Positions 8,194 through 17,281 of a stretch of 64,000 bases of DNA are shown in pieces; positions within the stretch are counted from its first letter, which is position 1; the number at the start of each line of letters is the position of its first letter. Under the pieces are notes generated by a model. That model had not been told where the DNA came from, did not search any database, and saw only the letters and a program-made list of their open reading frames with translations. A program made the translations under genes and the position numbers. The DNA is from Gillisella vitis (GTDB lineage: Bacteria; Pseudomonadota; Alphaproteobacteria; Rhizobiales; Rhizobiaceae), in contig NZ_CP056048.1 in NCBI RefSeq assembly GCF_021559775.1, positions 863,501-927,500 on the forward strand, read 5' to 3'.

Positions 8194-9207
8194 ATGCTCG
8201 ACGCTTTTGACCGTTACCCCCTGACCTTCGGCCCAACACCAATCGAAAAACTGGAGCGGCTGACCGATCATCTCGGTGGCAAGGTACAGCTTTACGCCAA
8301 GCGGGAGGATTGCAATTCGGGTCTGGCCTTTGGCGGCAACAAGCTGCGCAAGCTGGAATATATCATCCCGGATGCCATTGCCTCCGGTGCCGATACGCTG
8401 GTGTCGATTGGCGGTGTCCAGTCCAATCATACCCGTATGGTGGCGGCTGTCGCCGCCAAGATCGGCTTCAAATGCCGTCTCGTACAGGAAGCCTGGGTGC
8501 CGCATGAAGACGCGGTTTACGACCGGGTCGGCAATATCATGCTGTCACGCATCATGGGTGCGGATGTTCGGCTGGTCGACGACGGGTTCGATATCGGCAT
8601 CCGCCGCAGCTGGGAAGAGGCAATTGAAGAGGTGAAGGCGGCGGGCGGCAAGCCCTATGCTATCCCGGCTGGCGCTTCCGTGCATAAATATGGTGGGCTG
8701 GGCTATGTCGGTTTTGCCGAGGAAGTGCGGGCGCAGGAAGCGGCTTTGGGATTTGCATTCGATTATATCGTCGTCTGCACCGTCACCGGCTCCAGCCATG
8801 CCGGCATGGCGGTTGGCTTTGCCAAGGATGGCCGCGCCGACCATGTTATCGGCATCGATGCCTCCTTCACCCCGGATCAAACCCGCGCCCAGGTGCTGGA
8901 GATTGCCCAGCGCACAGCGGATCTGGTCAAGCTTGGCCGTGAGATGCGCCCGGAGGATATCGTCCTGGTCGAGGATTATGCCTATCCGGTTTACGGCGTC
9001 CCTTCGGAAGAAACCAAGGATGCCATTCGTCTTGTCGGCCGTCTCGAAGGAATGATCACCGATCCCGTCTATGAGGGGAAATCCATGCAGGGCATGATTG
9101 ATCTGGTGAAGAAGGGATATTTCCCGGAAGGCTCGAAAGTGCTCTACGCCCATTTGGGCGGCGCACCGGCCCTGAACGGCTATGGGTATGCATTCCGCAA
9201 CGGCTGA
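8194..9207 (+). CDS. acdS: 1-aminocyclopropane-1-carboxylate deaminase
   Basis: This 337-residue PLP enzyme splits ACC, the plant ethylene precursor, into 2-oxobutyrate and ammonia. The PLP lysine is in FGGNKLRKLEY (K50, matching K51 of the Pseudomonas enzyme). The substrate-defining Tyr-Glu pair is present in DPVYEGKS (about Y293/E294), and so is the leucine in YAHLGG (about L321). Those last positions separate true ACC deaminase from the related D-cysteine desulfhydrases, so this is a genuine AcdS. The AGAGGA ribosome site lies just upstream. It is under the divergent acdR and suggests a plant-associated lifestyle. Confidence 0.96.
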   Translation: MLDAFDRYPLTFGPTPIEKLERLTDHLGGKVQLYAKREDCNSGLAFGGNKLRKLEYIIPDAIASGADTLVSIGGVQSNHTRMVAAVAAKIGFKCRLVQEAWVPHEDAVYDRVGNIMLSRIMGADVRLVDDGFDIGIRRSWEEAIEEVKAAGGKPYAIPAGASVHKYGGLGYVGFAEEVRAQEAALGFAFDYIVVCTVTGSSHAGMAVGFAKDGRADHVIGIDASFTPDQTRAQVLEIAQRTADLVKLGREMRPEDIVLVEDYAYPVYGVPSEETKDAIRLVGRLEGMITDPVYEGKSMQGMIDLVKKGYFPEGSKVLYAHLGGAPALNGYGYAFRNG

Positions 9208-9256
9208 GAAATATCAGGAAGACGACCGGCCCGAAACGGGCCGGTCCGTAAACATG

Positions 9257-9739
9257 TTAGCCGCGAACGCCAGCCTTCTTGGGGGCAAATGTCGCGCGGG
9301 TCGTGGTGGTCGCTGTGGTCGCAGCGGGCATCCGATCCACCGGGCGGCGGTTGCTGTTGGCAGAGACGGTGCGCATGCCGACCGGGCGGATGATGGTCTT
9401 GGCAGCGGCGGGACGGGCGACCGGAGTAGGGGCCGGTGCGGGCGCAGCCTTGGCCTTCTGGGCCAGCGTGACCCAGCGCATGATGGCTTCAAAAGCATGG
9501 CGGCCTTCGCGGCGCGCGGTGGCGAGGCCCTCTTCACTGAGCAGACAGGTGGCACCGATTTCTTTCCAGTTCGGACGTCCGCCATGCAAAGGCGGGGTGG
9601 CCTGACGAACGATCAGGCCGAGCATATAGCTGCGCAAATTTTGATAATCGGATTTGGCAAGTGCTGGCGCAAGCCGCACTTCGCAAAAGGTTTCGATTTT
9701 CCGATGAAATACCGGAGCGGAAGGGGTCAATCTTGGCAT
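9257..9739 (-). CDS. Conserved-looking hypothetical protein with Ala/Pro/Thr-rich tail
   Basis: A 160-residue protein I do not recognise. Residues 1-95 look folded (FHRKIETFCEVRLAPALAKS, then GRPNWKEIGATCLLSEEGL and RREGRHAFEAIMRWV). Residues ~96-160 are a low-complexity Ala/Pro then Thr/Arg-rich tail ending in a basic APKKAGVRG. There is no signal peptide or membrane segment. The basic tail and compact helical N-terminus would suit a DNA-binding protein, but that is speculation. It converges on acdS and has only a weak ribosome site. Confidence 0.6.
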   Translation of the reverse strand: MPRLTPSAPVFHRKIETFCEVRLAPALAKSDYQNLRSYMLGLIVRQATPPLHGGRPNWKEIGATCLLSEEGLATARREGRHAFEAIMRWVTLAQKAKAAPAPAPTPVARPAAAKTIIRPVGMRTVSANSNRRPVDRMPAATTATTTTRATFAPKKAGVRG

Positions 9740-9795
9740 AATACTCGCAACTCATGAATGGCCCGGCGGTGAGATGCCGGGGTGGCGCTGCTACA

Positions 9796-9897
9796 GCATA
9801 ATCGGCCCAACCGCAACCGGTCAGGTTGAAAATTATGCAGTATATTGAATATGTTACAGCGTGACGCAGATGTCGTCGCCGACGCATCGCGCTGTAA
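9796..9897. repeat. Composite palindromic repeat, copy 1
   Basis: It has two parts. The first is GCATAAT (9796-9802) with ATTATGC (9832-9838), enclosing CAACC/GGTTG. The second is TTACAGCG (9854-9861) with CGCTGTAA (9890-9897). The same two-part order occurs at 29999-30103. It lies between the hypothetical gene and the GNAT gene. I see no gene in 9740-10011. Confidence 0.65.
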
Positions 9898-10011
9898 GAC
9901 ATGGATGTTAAAAAAGTCTTGCATCAGCCTAAGGGAGAGACCGCGAAGCAGCGGTCAATCACCTGCGAACCGATAGGGGAGCGCCGCTTTACGACTGTCC
10001 GGGTGTCTTAG

Positions 10012-10950
10012 TCAACCCAGTGCTTGGCTCGCCAATCCATAAGTGATGGCATGGGGCTCAGATGGGATCTCATCATCGGCTCCCGGTTCCCCTTTTGGCC
10101 CGACCGGCCAGGCTGCTCGAAGCGACATTGTGGTGACGGTATCGAACAGGGAAAGCCCAGATTCCAACAGAAATTCCGCAAAGGCACCGGAGCTATGCCG
10201 CGTATCCAGCCGCAGGAACCGCCCCTGATGGCGTGCGACATGAGGTCGCGTCACGGCGATGGCATCTTCATCGCTTGCGGCGACCACCGGGCCAATGACA
10301 TGACCACGCCCGAAGGGCCGCGACAGCGCATAAGCGACGATTTTATCGGCGCGCAGCAGTGCCACACCTTCGGACAGGGGCAGGAGGTTGCCAAGCCATC
10401 GCTGGCGATTTGCACCGAAGGCAAGTTCATCCAGTGAGACGAGATCCGGAAAATCCTCAGGTATTATCGCGCGCAGCTGTGCGCCATCGGCGAGTTTTGC
10501 GGTTTGCGGCGAGAGCTTGGCCTCGGATAGCCTTGCCTCGCCCTGGCACTGAAAGACCGGGGCTTCGACGGCAAAGCCGATGCTGCGATAGAGGCGTCTT
10601 GCCGCACGGGTAGAGTTCAGCCCCAGCCGTGCGAAGGAGATGTTGCCGAGGATATGCTCCATCAGCCAGCGGCCTGTTCCCTGCGTTTGCAGGCGTGGCG
10701 AGGTAATCACCATGCCGATGGTGGCGAAATTTTCGTCCATGGGAAACCACATGGCCGAGCCCAGCACCCGATCAATCGGGTCAATGGCCGCGACGCCTTG
10801 GCCATTGGCCAGCAGAAAAGCCCAATCCTCCGTCCGGTGCGGCCAGCCGACGGCGACGGAAAGCCCATGCAGGTGCTCGATGCCGACATCATGAATGTCG
10901 GTCAACGTCAGTTCAAAGGATTCCACCTGGATCGACGTTTTCACCGTCAC
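10012..10950 (-). CDS. GNAT-family N-acetyltransferase (two-domain)
   Basis: A 312-residue protein with an N-terminal GNAT fold. The acetyl-CoA-binding region is around IGMVITSPRLQTQGTGRWLMEHILG (residues ~78-102), followed by the fold's typical TRAARRLYRSIGFAV. A second GNAT-like half (LVSLDELAFGANRQRWLGNL ... GHVIGPVVAASDEDAIAV) makes up residues ~165-300. This matches GCN5 proteins with an extra C-terminal Acetyltransf_18-type domain. The substrate is unknown. Translation starts at GTG 10950 behind AAGGAAGA. Confidence 0.82.
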   Translation of the reverse strand: MTVKTSIQVESFELTLTDIHDVGIEHLHGLSVAVGWPHRTEDWAFLLANGQGVAAIDPIDRVLGSAMWFPMDENFATIGMVITSPRLQTQGTGRWLMEHILGNISFARLGLNSTRAARRLYRSIGFAVEAPVFQCQGEARLSEAKLSPQTAKLADGAQLRAIIPEDFPDLVSLDELAFGANRQRWLGNLLPLSEGVALLRADKIVAYALSRPFGRGHVIGPVVAASDEDAIAVTRPHVARHQGRFLRLDTRHSSGAFAEFLLESGLSLFDTVTTMSLRAAWPVGPKGEPGADDEIPSEPHAITYGLASQALG

Positions 10951-11179
10951 ATTGTCTTCCTTGCATTGGGTCGGTTTGCAGCCGACGCCTATCTAAAGCT
11001 TCATAAGGCGATAGATTCTACTGAAATCGCAGGAATTTCCAGCAGGTTTTATCGAAAACTCGGCTAAGAGCGACACTTAGCCTGATGAAAGCGCGTTACT
11101 TCTACTTCCAACGCTCGTTTTTTTGTCGCACAGGCCTCGTCAATGGCGCCGGATGCGACCGTCCAGTTCTAGGATAATC

Positions 11180-12103
11180 ATGGCCTTTCTTTTCAACTCA
11201 GATCCGGTGCGTGGCGCGGTCTTCGCGCAGGCCTTCGCGCGCGACATGCCCGATGTGGATTTTCATGTCGCGCCATCGCCGGTCGATCCCAAACATGTCC
11301 GCTACTTGATGACCTGGGCAATGCCGCAGGAGATCGAGCGTTATACCAATCTCGAAGTGCTGTTTTGCATCGGCGCCGGTGTTGATCAGTTCGATCCCGG
11401 CCGGCTGCCCGATACCGTCAAGCTGGTGCGGATGGTGGAGGATGGAATCGTTCGGATGATGCAGGAATATATCACCCTTGCCGTGCTTTCCGTTCATCGC
11501 AAGCTGCCAGCCTATCTTCGCCAGCAGCAGCAAGGTGAATGGCAGTCTTTGCCGATATCTCAGGCACTTGGGCAACGGGTGACGGTGCTGGGCCTTGGCC
11601 TGCTGGGGCAGGCGGCGCTGGAGCGGTTGAAACCGTTCGGCTTTCAGCTGTCAGGCTGGAGCCGTTCGCCGCGTGAAATCGATGATGTCACCTGTCATGC
11701 CGGAATAGAAGTGCTGCCGGATCTGCTGGAGCAGACCGATATTCTCGTCTGTCTTTTGCCCCTGACAGCAGAGACCCGGCATTTCCTCAATGCCGAACTG
11801 TTTGCCCGCCTGCCGCGCGGAGCATCGCTCGTTCACGCCGGGCGTGGTGCGCAACTGGATCAGGCGGCGTTGCTGGCTGCGCTCGAGAGCGGCCAGCTCG
11901 CCAGCGCTTTTCTCGACGTCACCGATCCCGAACCGCTGCCATCGGACCATCCTTTATGGCGGCAGGCGAATGTGATCATCACGCCCCATATTGCCAGCGT
12001 CACCCAGCCGGAGACTGCCGCCATAGCGGTGATCGACAATATCCGTCGTCATCGCGCTGGTGAAGAGATGATTGGCCTTGTTGATCGTGAGCGCGGATAT
12101 TAA
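11180..12103 (+). CDS. ghrA: Glyoxylate/hydroxypyruvate reductase A (D-2-hydroxyacid dehydrogenase)
   Basis: A 307-residue NAD(P)-dependent D-2-hydroxyacid dehydrogenase. The Rossmann motif is VLGLGLLGQAA (near 140). The catalytic Arg is in HAGRGAQLD (near 222), and the catalytic Glu and His fall in TDPEPLPSDHPLW and TPHIAS. Overall pattern and length match GhrA, which reduces glyoxylate and hydroxypyruvate in the cytosol. The start at 11180 (MAFLFNSDP) has AGGATA upstream; the 19-residue extension to 11123 is not family-like. The gabD gene follows 94 bp later. Confidence 0.85.
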   Translation: MAFLFNSDPVRGAVFAQAFARDMPDVDFHVAPSPVDPKHVRYLMTWAMPQEIERYTNLEVLFCIGAGVDQFDPGRLPDTVKLVRMVEDGIVRMMQEYITLAVLSVHRKLPAYLRQQQQGEWQSLPISQALGQRVTVLGLGLLGQAALERLKPFGFQLSGWSRSPREIDDVTCHAGIEVLPDLLEQTDILVCLLPLTAETRHFLNAELFARLPRGASLVHAGRGAQLDQAALLAALESGQLASAFLDVTDPEPLPSDHPLWRQANVIITPHIASVTQPETAAIAVIDNIRRHRAGEEMIGLVDRERGY

Positions 12104-12197
12104 AGATTTTCCAATTCCAACGGTGCCAGCGGCGGCATCACTACCTATGTTTCAACGGCAGGACGGACCTTTCGTCTCACTCAATTGAGGACTTCCT

Positions 12198-13655
12198 ATG
12201 CATAATCTCAAAGACAAGACCTTGCTGCGCCAGCAGGGCCTGATTGGCGGCGAATGGGTCGGTGCGGCCTCCAACAAGGTGATCGACGTTATCGACCCGG
12301 CCACGCAAACGGTGATCGGCACGGTGCCGGATATGGGCACCGATGACACGAGCGCTGCCATCAAGGCTGCCGAAAAGGCCTTCAAGCTCTGGAAGAAAAA
12401 GACCCATGCCGAGCGCGCCGGGCTGCTGGAAGCCTGGTACGGCCTGATGATCGAGCATGTCGAGGATCTGGCGCTGATTCTGACAATGGAACAGGGCAAG
12501 CCGCTGGATGAGGCGCGCGGCGAAATCCGCTACGGTGCCTCCTTTGTCAAATGGTTTGCGGAAGAGGCCCGCCGCATCGGTGGCCATACCATTCCCTCGC
12601 CAACCACCGACCGCCGCATCGTTGTGCTGAAGGAGCCGGTTGGTGTCTGCGGCATCATCACGCCCTGGAATTTCCCCAATGCGATGATTACCCGCAAAGT
12701 GGCCCCAGCCTTGGCGGCGGGCTGCACCGTGGTCATCAAGCCCTCGGATTTCACGCCCTATTCGGCGCTAGCGCTGGGTGTGCTGGCTGAGCGCGCCGGT
12801 ATTCCGGCGGGTGTCATCAATATCGTCACCGGCATGCCGACCGAGATTGGCAATGAAATCATGGCCAATGACGTCGTGCGCAAGATTTCCTTCACCGGCT
12901 CGACCCGGGTCGGGTCGCTGCTGATGCGCGGTGCCGCCGATACGATCAAGAAGCTCAGCCTGGAGCTTGGCGGCAATGCGCCGTTCATCGTGTTCGACGA
13001 TGCCGATCTTGATCTGGCGGTTGAAGGTGCGATCCTCTGCAAATTCCGCAATGGCGGCCAGACCTGCGTTTGCGCCAACCGCATCCTGGTTCAATCAGGT
13101 GTCTACGATGCCTTCGCGGCCAAGCTGACGGCCCGGGTCAATGCCATGAAGGTTGGCCCCGGAACCGAGCAAGGCGTTTCCATCGGGCCGATGATCAACG
13201 AAGCCGCGATTGGCAAGATTCGTCAGCATGTCGAGGATGCCGTTTCCAAGGGCGCGAAGATCGTCACCGATGCCCACAGATTGCCGCAGGGTGCGCAGTT
13301 TACGGCACCGGTGGTCTTGACCGGTGCGACAACCGATATGCTGCTGGCCAGCGAGGAGACTTTCGGCCCGGTCGCGCCGCTGTTCAAGTTCGAAACGGAG
13401 GAAGAGGCGCTGGAGATTGCCAATGGTACGCCATTCGGTTTGGCAGCCTATTTCTACACTGAAAGCCTGAAGCGCTCCTGGCGGGTGGCCGAGGCGTTGG
13501 AAGCAGGCATGATCGGCCTGAATACCGGGGCGATTTCCACGGAAGTGGCACCTTTTGGCGGCGTCAAGCAATCCGGCCTTGGCCGCGAAGGCGCGCAGAT
13601 AGGCATCGAGGAATATCTGGAAATGAAGACCTTCCATATTGGCGGTCTTGGCTGA
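12198..13655 (+). CDS. gabD: Succinate-semialdehyde dehydrogenase
   Basis: A 485-residue aldehyde dehydrogenase that oxidises succinate semialdehyde to succinate, the last step of the GABA shunt. The cofactor and catalytic motifs are intact: ITPWNFPNAM, the glycine loop FTGSTRVG, the catalytic Glu in LELGGNAPFIVF, and the nucleophile Cys in FRNGGQTCVCANR. Length and motifs fit GabD closely. It follows a GAGGA ribosome site. A hairpin lies just after the stop, between it and the convergent lysR gene. Confidence 0.9.
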   Translation: MHNLKDKTLLRQQGLIGGEWVGAASNKVIDVIDPATQTVIGTVPDMGTDDTSAAIKAAEKAFKLWKKKTHAERAGLLEAWYGLMIEHVEDLALILTMEQGKPLDEARGEIRYGASFVKWFAEEARRIGGHTIPSPTTDRRIVVLKEPVGVCGIITPWNFPNAMITRKVAPALAAGCTVVIKPSDFTPYSALALGVLAERAGIPAGVINIVTGMPTEIGNEIMANDVVRKISFTGSTRVGSLLMRGAADTIKKLSLELGGNAPFIVFDDADLDLAVEGAILCKFRNGGQTCVCANRILVQSGVYDAFAAKLTARVNAMKVGPGTEQGVSIGPMINEAAIGKIRQHVEDAVSKGAKIVTDAHRLPQGAQFTAPVVLTGATTDMLLASEETFGPVAPLFKFETEEEALEIANGTPFGLAAYFYTESLKRSWRVAEALEAGMIGLNTGAISTEVAPFGGVKQSGLGREGAQIGIEEYLEMKTFHIGGLG

Positions 13656-13668
13656 TATTCGCTTATGG

Positions 13669-13696
13669 TTCCGGGGCAGGGAAACCTACCCCGGAA
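13669..13696. terminator. Hairpin at the convergent gabD/lysR ends
   Basis: TTCCGGGG (13669-13676) pairs with CCCCGGAA (13689-13696). It overlaps the lysR stop at 13686. No T-run follows, so this is a probable but not classical terminator. Confidence 0.45.
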
Positions 13697-14585
13697 TATG
13701 AAAGGCCCGCCGGAAATAAGCGCGGAACGCCTCCATGGCCGGGCTGAAGTCCGCATTGCGTCGCCAGGCAAGGCCAACATCCATGGATGGTACCGGATCG
13801 GTCAGTGTGACCGTCTCGATTCGTCTACCCTCCAGTGACCATGGCCGATGCACCATATCGGAGAGAATGGCGACGCCCTGGCCATTGGCGACCAGCGAGC
13901 GCACGGCTTCGACCGAGGATGTCCGCAGCGTGACCTTCGGCTGGTAGGGCGTCGGGCTCCAGTATTTCAGCGTGGTATGCGACGCTTCATCCACCGTCAG
14001 CATGATATAGTTTTCCTCTGCTACGTCCTTCAGGCCAACCGAGGGACGGGTCAGCAGCGGATGGCGGGCGGGCAGCCAGAGCCGCCGCTGCGAATTCAGC
14101 AGGGTTTCGGTGGTCAGTTCCGGGTTGAGAATGTTTGAGGTCAGCAGCACGGCGACGTCATAGCGATTGGCGAGCAGACCTTCCTCGACGCTTTCCCGGT
14201 TGAGTTCGAACAGCTGGATATCGACACCCGGAAACTGCCGTTTCAACCGCTCGATATGCAGCGGCAGAAAATAACCGATCACCGTATAGCTGGCAGCGAC
14301 GCTGAGCTTGCCCTGCACCTTGCCTGTGACGGGATTGAGCGTGGTGATGTCATCAACCTTCCGCAGGATGTCATAGGCCTGGGATAGCAGCAGACGCCCG
14401 GCTTCTGTCAGGTCCATGCCGTGCGGCGTACGCTCGAACAGCGGCGCGCCGACAATGGTTTCAAGCTCCTTGATCGCCGTGGTCACTGCCGATTGCGAGA
14501 TGGCGAGGTTGACGGCGGCCTGCGAGACTTGCCCGGATTCGGCGGTCGCCACGAAATAGCGGATCTGGCGAAGACTGAGGGGCAT
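13686..14585 (-). CDS. LysR-family transcriptional regulator
   Basis: A 299-residue LysR protein. Its N-terminal helix-turn-helix starts at LSLRQIRYFVATAESGQVSQAAVNLAISQSAVTTAIKELE, and the effector domain spans ~90-299. The start at 14585 (MPLSLRQ) places the DNA-binding helix at the usual position; open frame continues upstream to 14642. It is divergent from the pxpA-accB-accC-pxpB-pxpC operon by 279 bp, the classic LysR layout, so it probably regulates that operon. A GntR gene at the other end of the operon is an alternative or second regulator. Confidence 0.85.
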   Translation of the reverse strand: MPLSLRQIRYFVATAESGQVSQAAVNLAISQSAVTTAIKELETIVGAPLFERTPHGMDLTEAGRLLLSQAYDILRKVDDITTLNPVTGKVQGKLSVAASYTVIGYFLPLHIERLKRQFPGVDIQLFELNRESVEEGLLANRYDVAVLLTSNILNPELTTETLLNSQRRLWLPARHPLLTRPSVGLKDVAEENYIMLTVDEASHTTLKYWSPTPYQPKVTLRTSSVEAVRSLVANGQGVAILSDMVHRPWSLEGRRIETVTLTDPVPSMDVGLAWRRNADFSPAMEAFRAYFRRAFHIPG

Positions 14586-14864
14586 GTCATAAACTCCCAT
14601 CGTTATTTTTGATAGCGCCATCTGAAAATCAGAATGAATCATCTTTTGATTGTAATCTCTGAAGCATTCACCTGGATTATGCGGTCTAGGGTCCGAAAAT
14701 CACTCAAATTTTTCCTCTGGCTTTCAAGGCTTGTCCCATCAGTAAATCAGATAATGGCTTTCTGAAAATACCATTTTTCAAATGATGGTTTTCTGCCTAG
14801 TTTTTTCTGACGAAAATGACGGCACATGAGTTTTTTGCATAAAAATAAAGCATAGAGGTTAACT

Positions 14865-15641
14865 GTGGCGCTTGAATCTGTCGATATCAATTGTGATCTG
14901 GGCGAGGCCTTTGGCCGCTGGCGGATCGGCGACACCGCCGATCAGGCGTTGATGGGGCTGATCAGTTCCGCCAATATCGCCACCGGCTTTCATGCCGGCG
15001 ATCCAAACCTGATGGATGAAACCGTGCGGCTGGCGGTGGAGCATGGTGTCGGTATCGGCGCCCATCCCGGCTATGACGATCTCCAGGGCTTTGGACGGCG
15101 TAAGATCAACGGCACGCCGCGCGAATTGGTCAACGATATCGTCTATCAGGTGGGAGCGCTGAAGGAATTCGTGCGTCGTCACGGGGCAAGTCTGCAACAT
15201 GTGAAGCCGCACGGCGCGCTTTACATGGAAATGGCTGTCAATCCCGAACTGGCGCAGCTTTTCGTGCACTATATGCGCACCGCCAATCCCAATGCCTATG
15301 TGCTGTGCATGGCGGGTTCGGCCACAGAAATTGCTGCGCGCGAGGCAGGCCAACCGGTGGCGCGGGAATTCTACGCTGACCGCGATTATGACGAAAGCGG
15401 CTCTATCGTCTTTACCCGCGATGCCGGGCGTCCCGATCCTGCGGGCATTGCCCGGAAAGTGCTGCGTGCCTGTCTGGAGGGCAAGGTCACGGCGGTAACG
15501 GGCAAGGATATCGAGGTGCCATTTGAGACCATCTGCTTCCATTCCGACACGCTGGGCGCTTTCGATATCGTCCGCCATATGCGCGACGCCCTGGTCGCTG
15601 AGGGCATTCGCATTTCGCCTCTTTCAGACATTCTCAAGTAA
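14865..15641 (+). CDS. pxpA: 5-oxoprolinase subunit A paralogue (LamB/YcsF family)
   Basis: A 258-residue LamB/YcsF protein with DINCDLGEAFGRW, SANIATGFHAGDPN, GAHPGYDD, QHVKPHGALYMEM and REFYADRDYDESGSIVF. The DALIG-like C-terminal stretch typical of E. coli PxpA is changed, and ATGFHAGDP replaces the ACGFHAGDP seen in the copy at 4542. It starts at GTG 14865 behind AGAGG. It opens the second Pxp/biotin operon, whose next gene begins 12 bp downstream. It is clearly diverged from the copy at 4542, so the two clusters probably act on different lactam or cyclic amide substrates. Confidence 0.88.
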   Translation: MALESVDINCDLGEAFGRWRIGDTADQALMGLISSANIATGFHAGDPNLMDETVRLAVEHGVGIGAHPGYDDLQGFGRRKINGTPRELVNDIVYQVGALKEFVRRHGASLQHVKPHGALYMEMAVNPELAQLFVHYMRTANPNAYVLCMAGSATEIAAREAGQPVAREFYADRDYDESGSIVFTRDAGRPDPAGIARKVLRACLEGKVTAVTGKDIEVPFETICFHSDTLGAFDIVRHMRDALVAEGIRISPLSDILK

Positions 15642-15653
15642 CCGGAGACAGCC

Positions 15654-15896
15654 ATGAGCACCCACGAGATCAGATCGCCCCTGCCTGGCACATTCTACCG
15701 CAAGCCGTCTCCCGATGCCCCGAGCTTCAAAAATGATGGAGACGCGGTGGCTGAAGGAGATGTTATCGGCCTGATTGAGGTGATGAAGACGTTTCATGAA
15801 GTGCATGCGGATGCCTCCGGCATCGGTCTGGTGTTCGTGGCGGAAGACAATGAGCCGATCATGGCCGGTCAGGTGATCGCCGAGGTGCAGGCATGA
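15654..15896 (+). CDS. Short biotin carboxyl carrier protein
   Basis: An 80-residue protein that is just a biotinyl domain (EIRSPLPGTFYRKPSPD ... VIGLIEVMKTFHEVHADASG). The predicted biotinylated lysine is K45, in EVMKT. The usual acceptor motif is AMKM, so the Ala and the second Met are replaced. It lacks the Pro/Ala-rich N-terminal arm of AccB from fatty-acid synthesis. It overlaps accC by 4 bp (ATGA), so translation is probably coupled. It should carry carboxybiotin between the carboxylase encoded next and the PxpB/PxpC pair. Confidence 0.85.
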   Translation: MSTHEIRSPLPGTFYRKPSPDAPSFKNDGDAVAEGDVIGLIEVMKTFHEVHADASGIGLVFVAEDNEPIMAGQVIAEVQA

Positions 15897-17281
15897 GCAT
15901 CTCTTCGCTGCTGGTGGCCAACAGGGGGGAGATTGCCGTTCGGATCATCCGGGCGGCCAAGGCGCTCGGCATTCGCACCGTGCAGGTTCATTCCGCCGCA
16001 GATCGTGACATGCTGGCGGTGAGACTGGCCGATCAGGCGGTGGAGATTGGCCCGCCATCGGCGGCCAAATCCTACCTGAATATCGAGGCGGTGCTGAAGG
16101 CGGCGCTGGAAACCGGCGTTGATGCCGTGCATCCGGGCTACGGCTTCCTCTCCGAAAACGCCGCTTTTGCCAAGGCCGTCACCGATGCAGGGCTGATTTT
16201 CATCGGTCCGAGCCATGAAGCTATCAGCCTGCTAGGCGACAAGGTCGAGGCCCGCCAGGTGGCGATGCAGGCCGGAGTGCCGACCGTGCCGGGTTCAAAT
16301 GGCCGGGTGGATGACCTTGAGGCAGGGCGTGTGATTGTCGAGACAATCGGCTTTCCTGTGATGATCAAGGCCGCTGCTGGCGGCGGTGGCCGGGGCATTC
16401 GCATTGCCGAGACCATGGAGGATTTCGAGCGGCATTTCCCGCAAGCGTCCTCCGAAGCGCTGGCTGCTTTTGGCGATGGCGGGCTTTACATCGAGAAGGT
16501 CATTACCCGCGCCCGCCATGTCGAAGTACAGATCCTCGGCGATGGCAATGATGCCATTCATTGCTTTGAGCGGGAATGCTCGCTGCAACGCCGCCGCCAG
16601 AAGGTCTGGGAAGAAGGGCCATCGGTGCGCCTGCCTGATGATGTGCGAAAAGCCCTGTGCGACAGCGCCGTGGCGCTGGCGCGGTCGGTCAATTATCGCG
16701 GCGCTGGCACGGTTGAATATCTCTATGACGAGCAGAGCGGCGAATTTTACTTTATCGAGGTCAATACCCGCATCCAGGTTGAGCATCCGGTGACGGAAAT
16801 GATTACCGGCATCGATCTGGTGCAGGAAATGATCCGCATTGCCGGTGGTGCGCCTTTGTCGCTGCGTCAGGAGGATGTGGTGCTCTCCGGCCACGCTATA
16901 GAATGCCGGATCAATGCCGAGGACCCGGCGCGGGGTTTCCTGCCCGGTCCCGGCACGGTCTCAACCCTGCACATTCCCGAGGGCGACGGCATCCGCTTCG
17001 ATACCATGCTCTATGAAGGCTATCAGGTGCCACCCTTCTACGATTCCTTGCTCGGCAAGCTGATCGTCTGGGCGGAAACCCGTGAAGCCTGCCTCGAAAA
17101 ACTTGGCGCGGCGCTGGAGCATTTCGAAATCGGCGGTCTTGCCACCACCATTCCGCTGCACAAAAAGCTGGTGGCTGATCCCTCCGTGCAAAGCGCCGAT
17201 GTCCATACCCGGTTTCTGGAGCCCTGGCTGGAAACGGCCTTTCCGCCTGCCCAATCTGTTCCCCTGAAGGAGACTGTCTGA
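15893..17281 (+). CDS. Biotin carboxylase (AccC family)
   Basis: A 462-residue biotin carboxylase without a fused carrier domain. It has SSLLVANRGEIAVRIIRAAK, the ATP-grasp loop IKAAAGGGGRGIRIAE (near 160), the CSLQRRRQKVWEEGPS segment and EVNTRIQVEHPVTEM (near 290). It makes carboxybiotin on the 80-residue carrier encoded immediately upstream (4-bp overlap). Its stop overlaps the pxpB start by one base. No AccA/AccD carboxyltransferase is encoded nearby; the only candidate acceptor proteins are PxpB and PxpC. Confidence 0.9.
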   Translation: MSISSLLVANRGEIAVRIIRAAKALGIRTVQVHSAADRDMLAVRLADQAVEIGPPSAAKSYLNIEAVLKAALETGVDAVHPGYGFLSENAAFAKAVTDAGLIFIGPSHEAISLLGDKVEARQVAMQAGVPTVPGSNGRVDDLEAGRVIVETIGFPVMIKAAAGGGGRGIRIAETMEDFERHFPQASSEALAAFGDGGLYIEKVITRARHVEVQILGDGNDAIHCFERECSLQRRRQKVWEEGPSVRLPDDVRKALCDSAVALARSVNYRGAGTVEYLYDEQSGEFYFIEVNTRIQVEHPVTEMITGIDLVQEMIRIAGGAPLSLRQEDVVLSGHAIECRINAEDPARGFLPGPGTVSTLHIPEGDGIRFDTMLYEGYQVPPFYDSLLGKLIVWAETREACLEKLGAALEHFEIGGLATTIPLHKKLVADPSVQSADVHTRFLEPWLETAFPPAQSVPLKETV

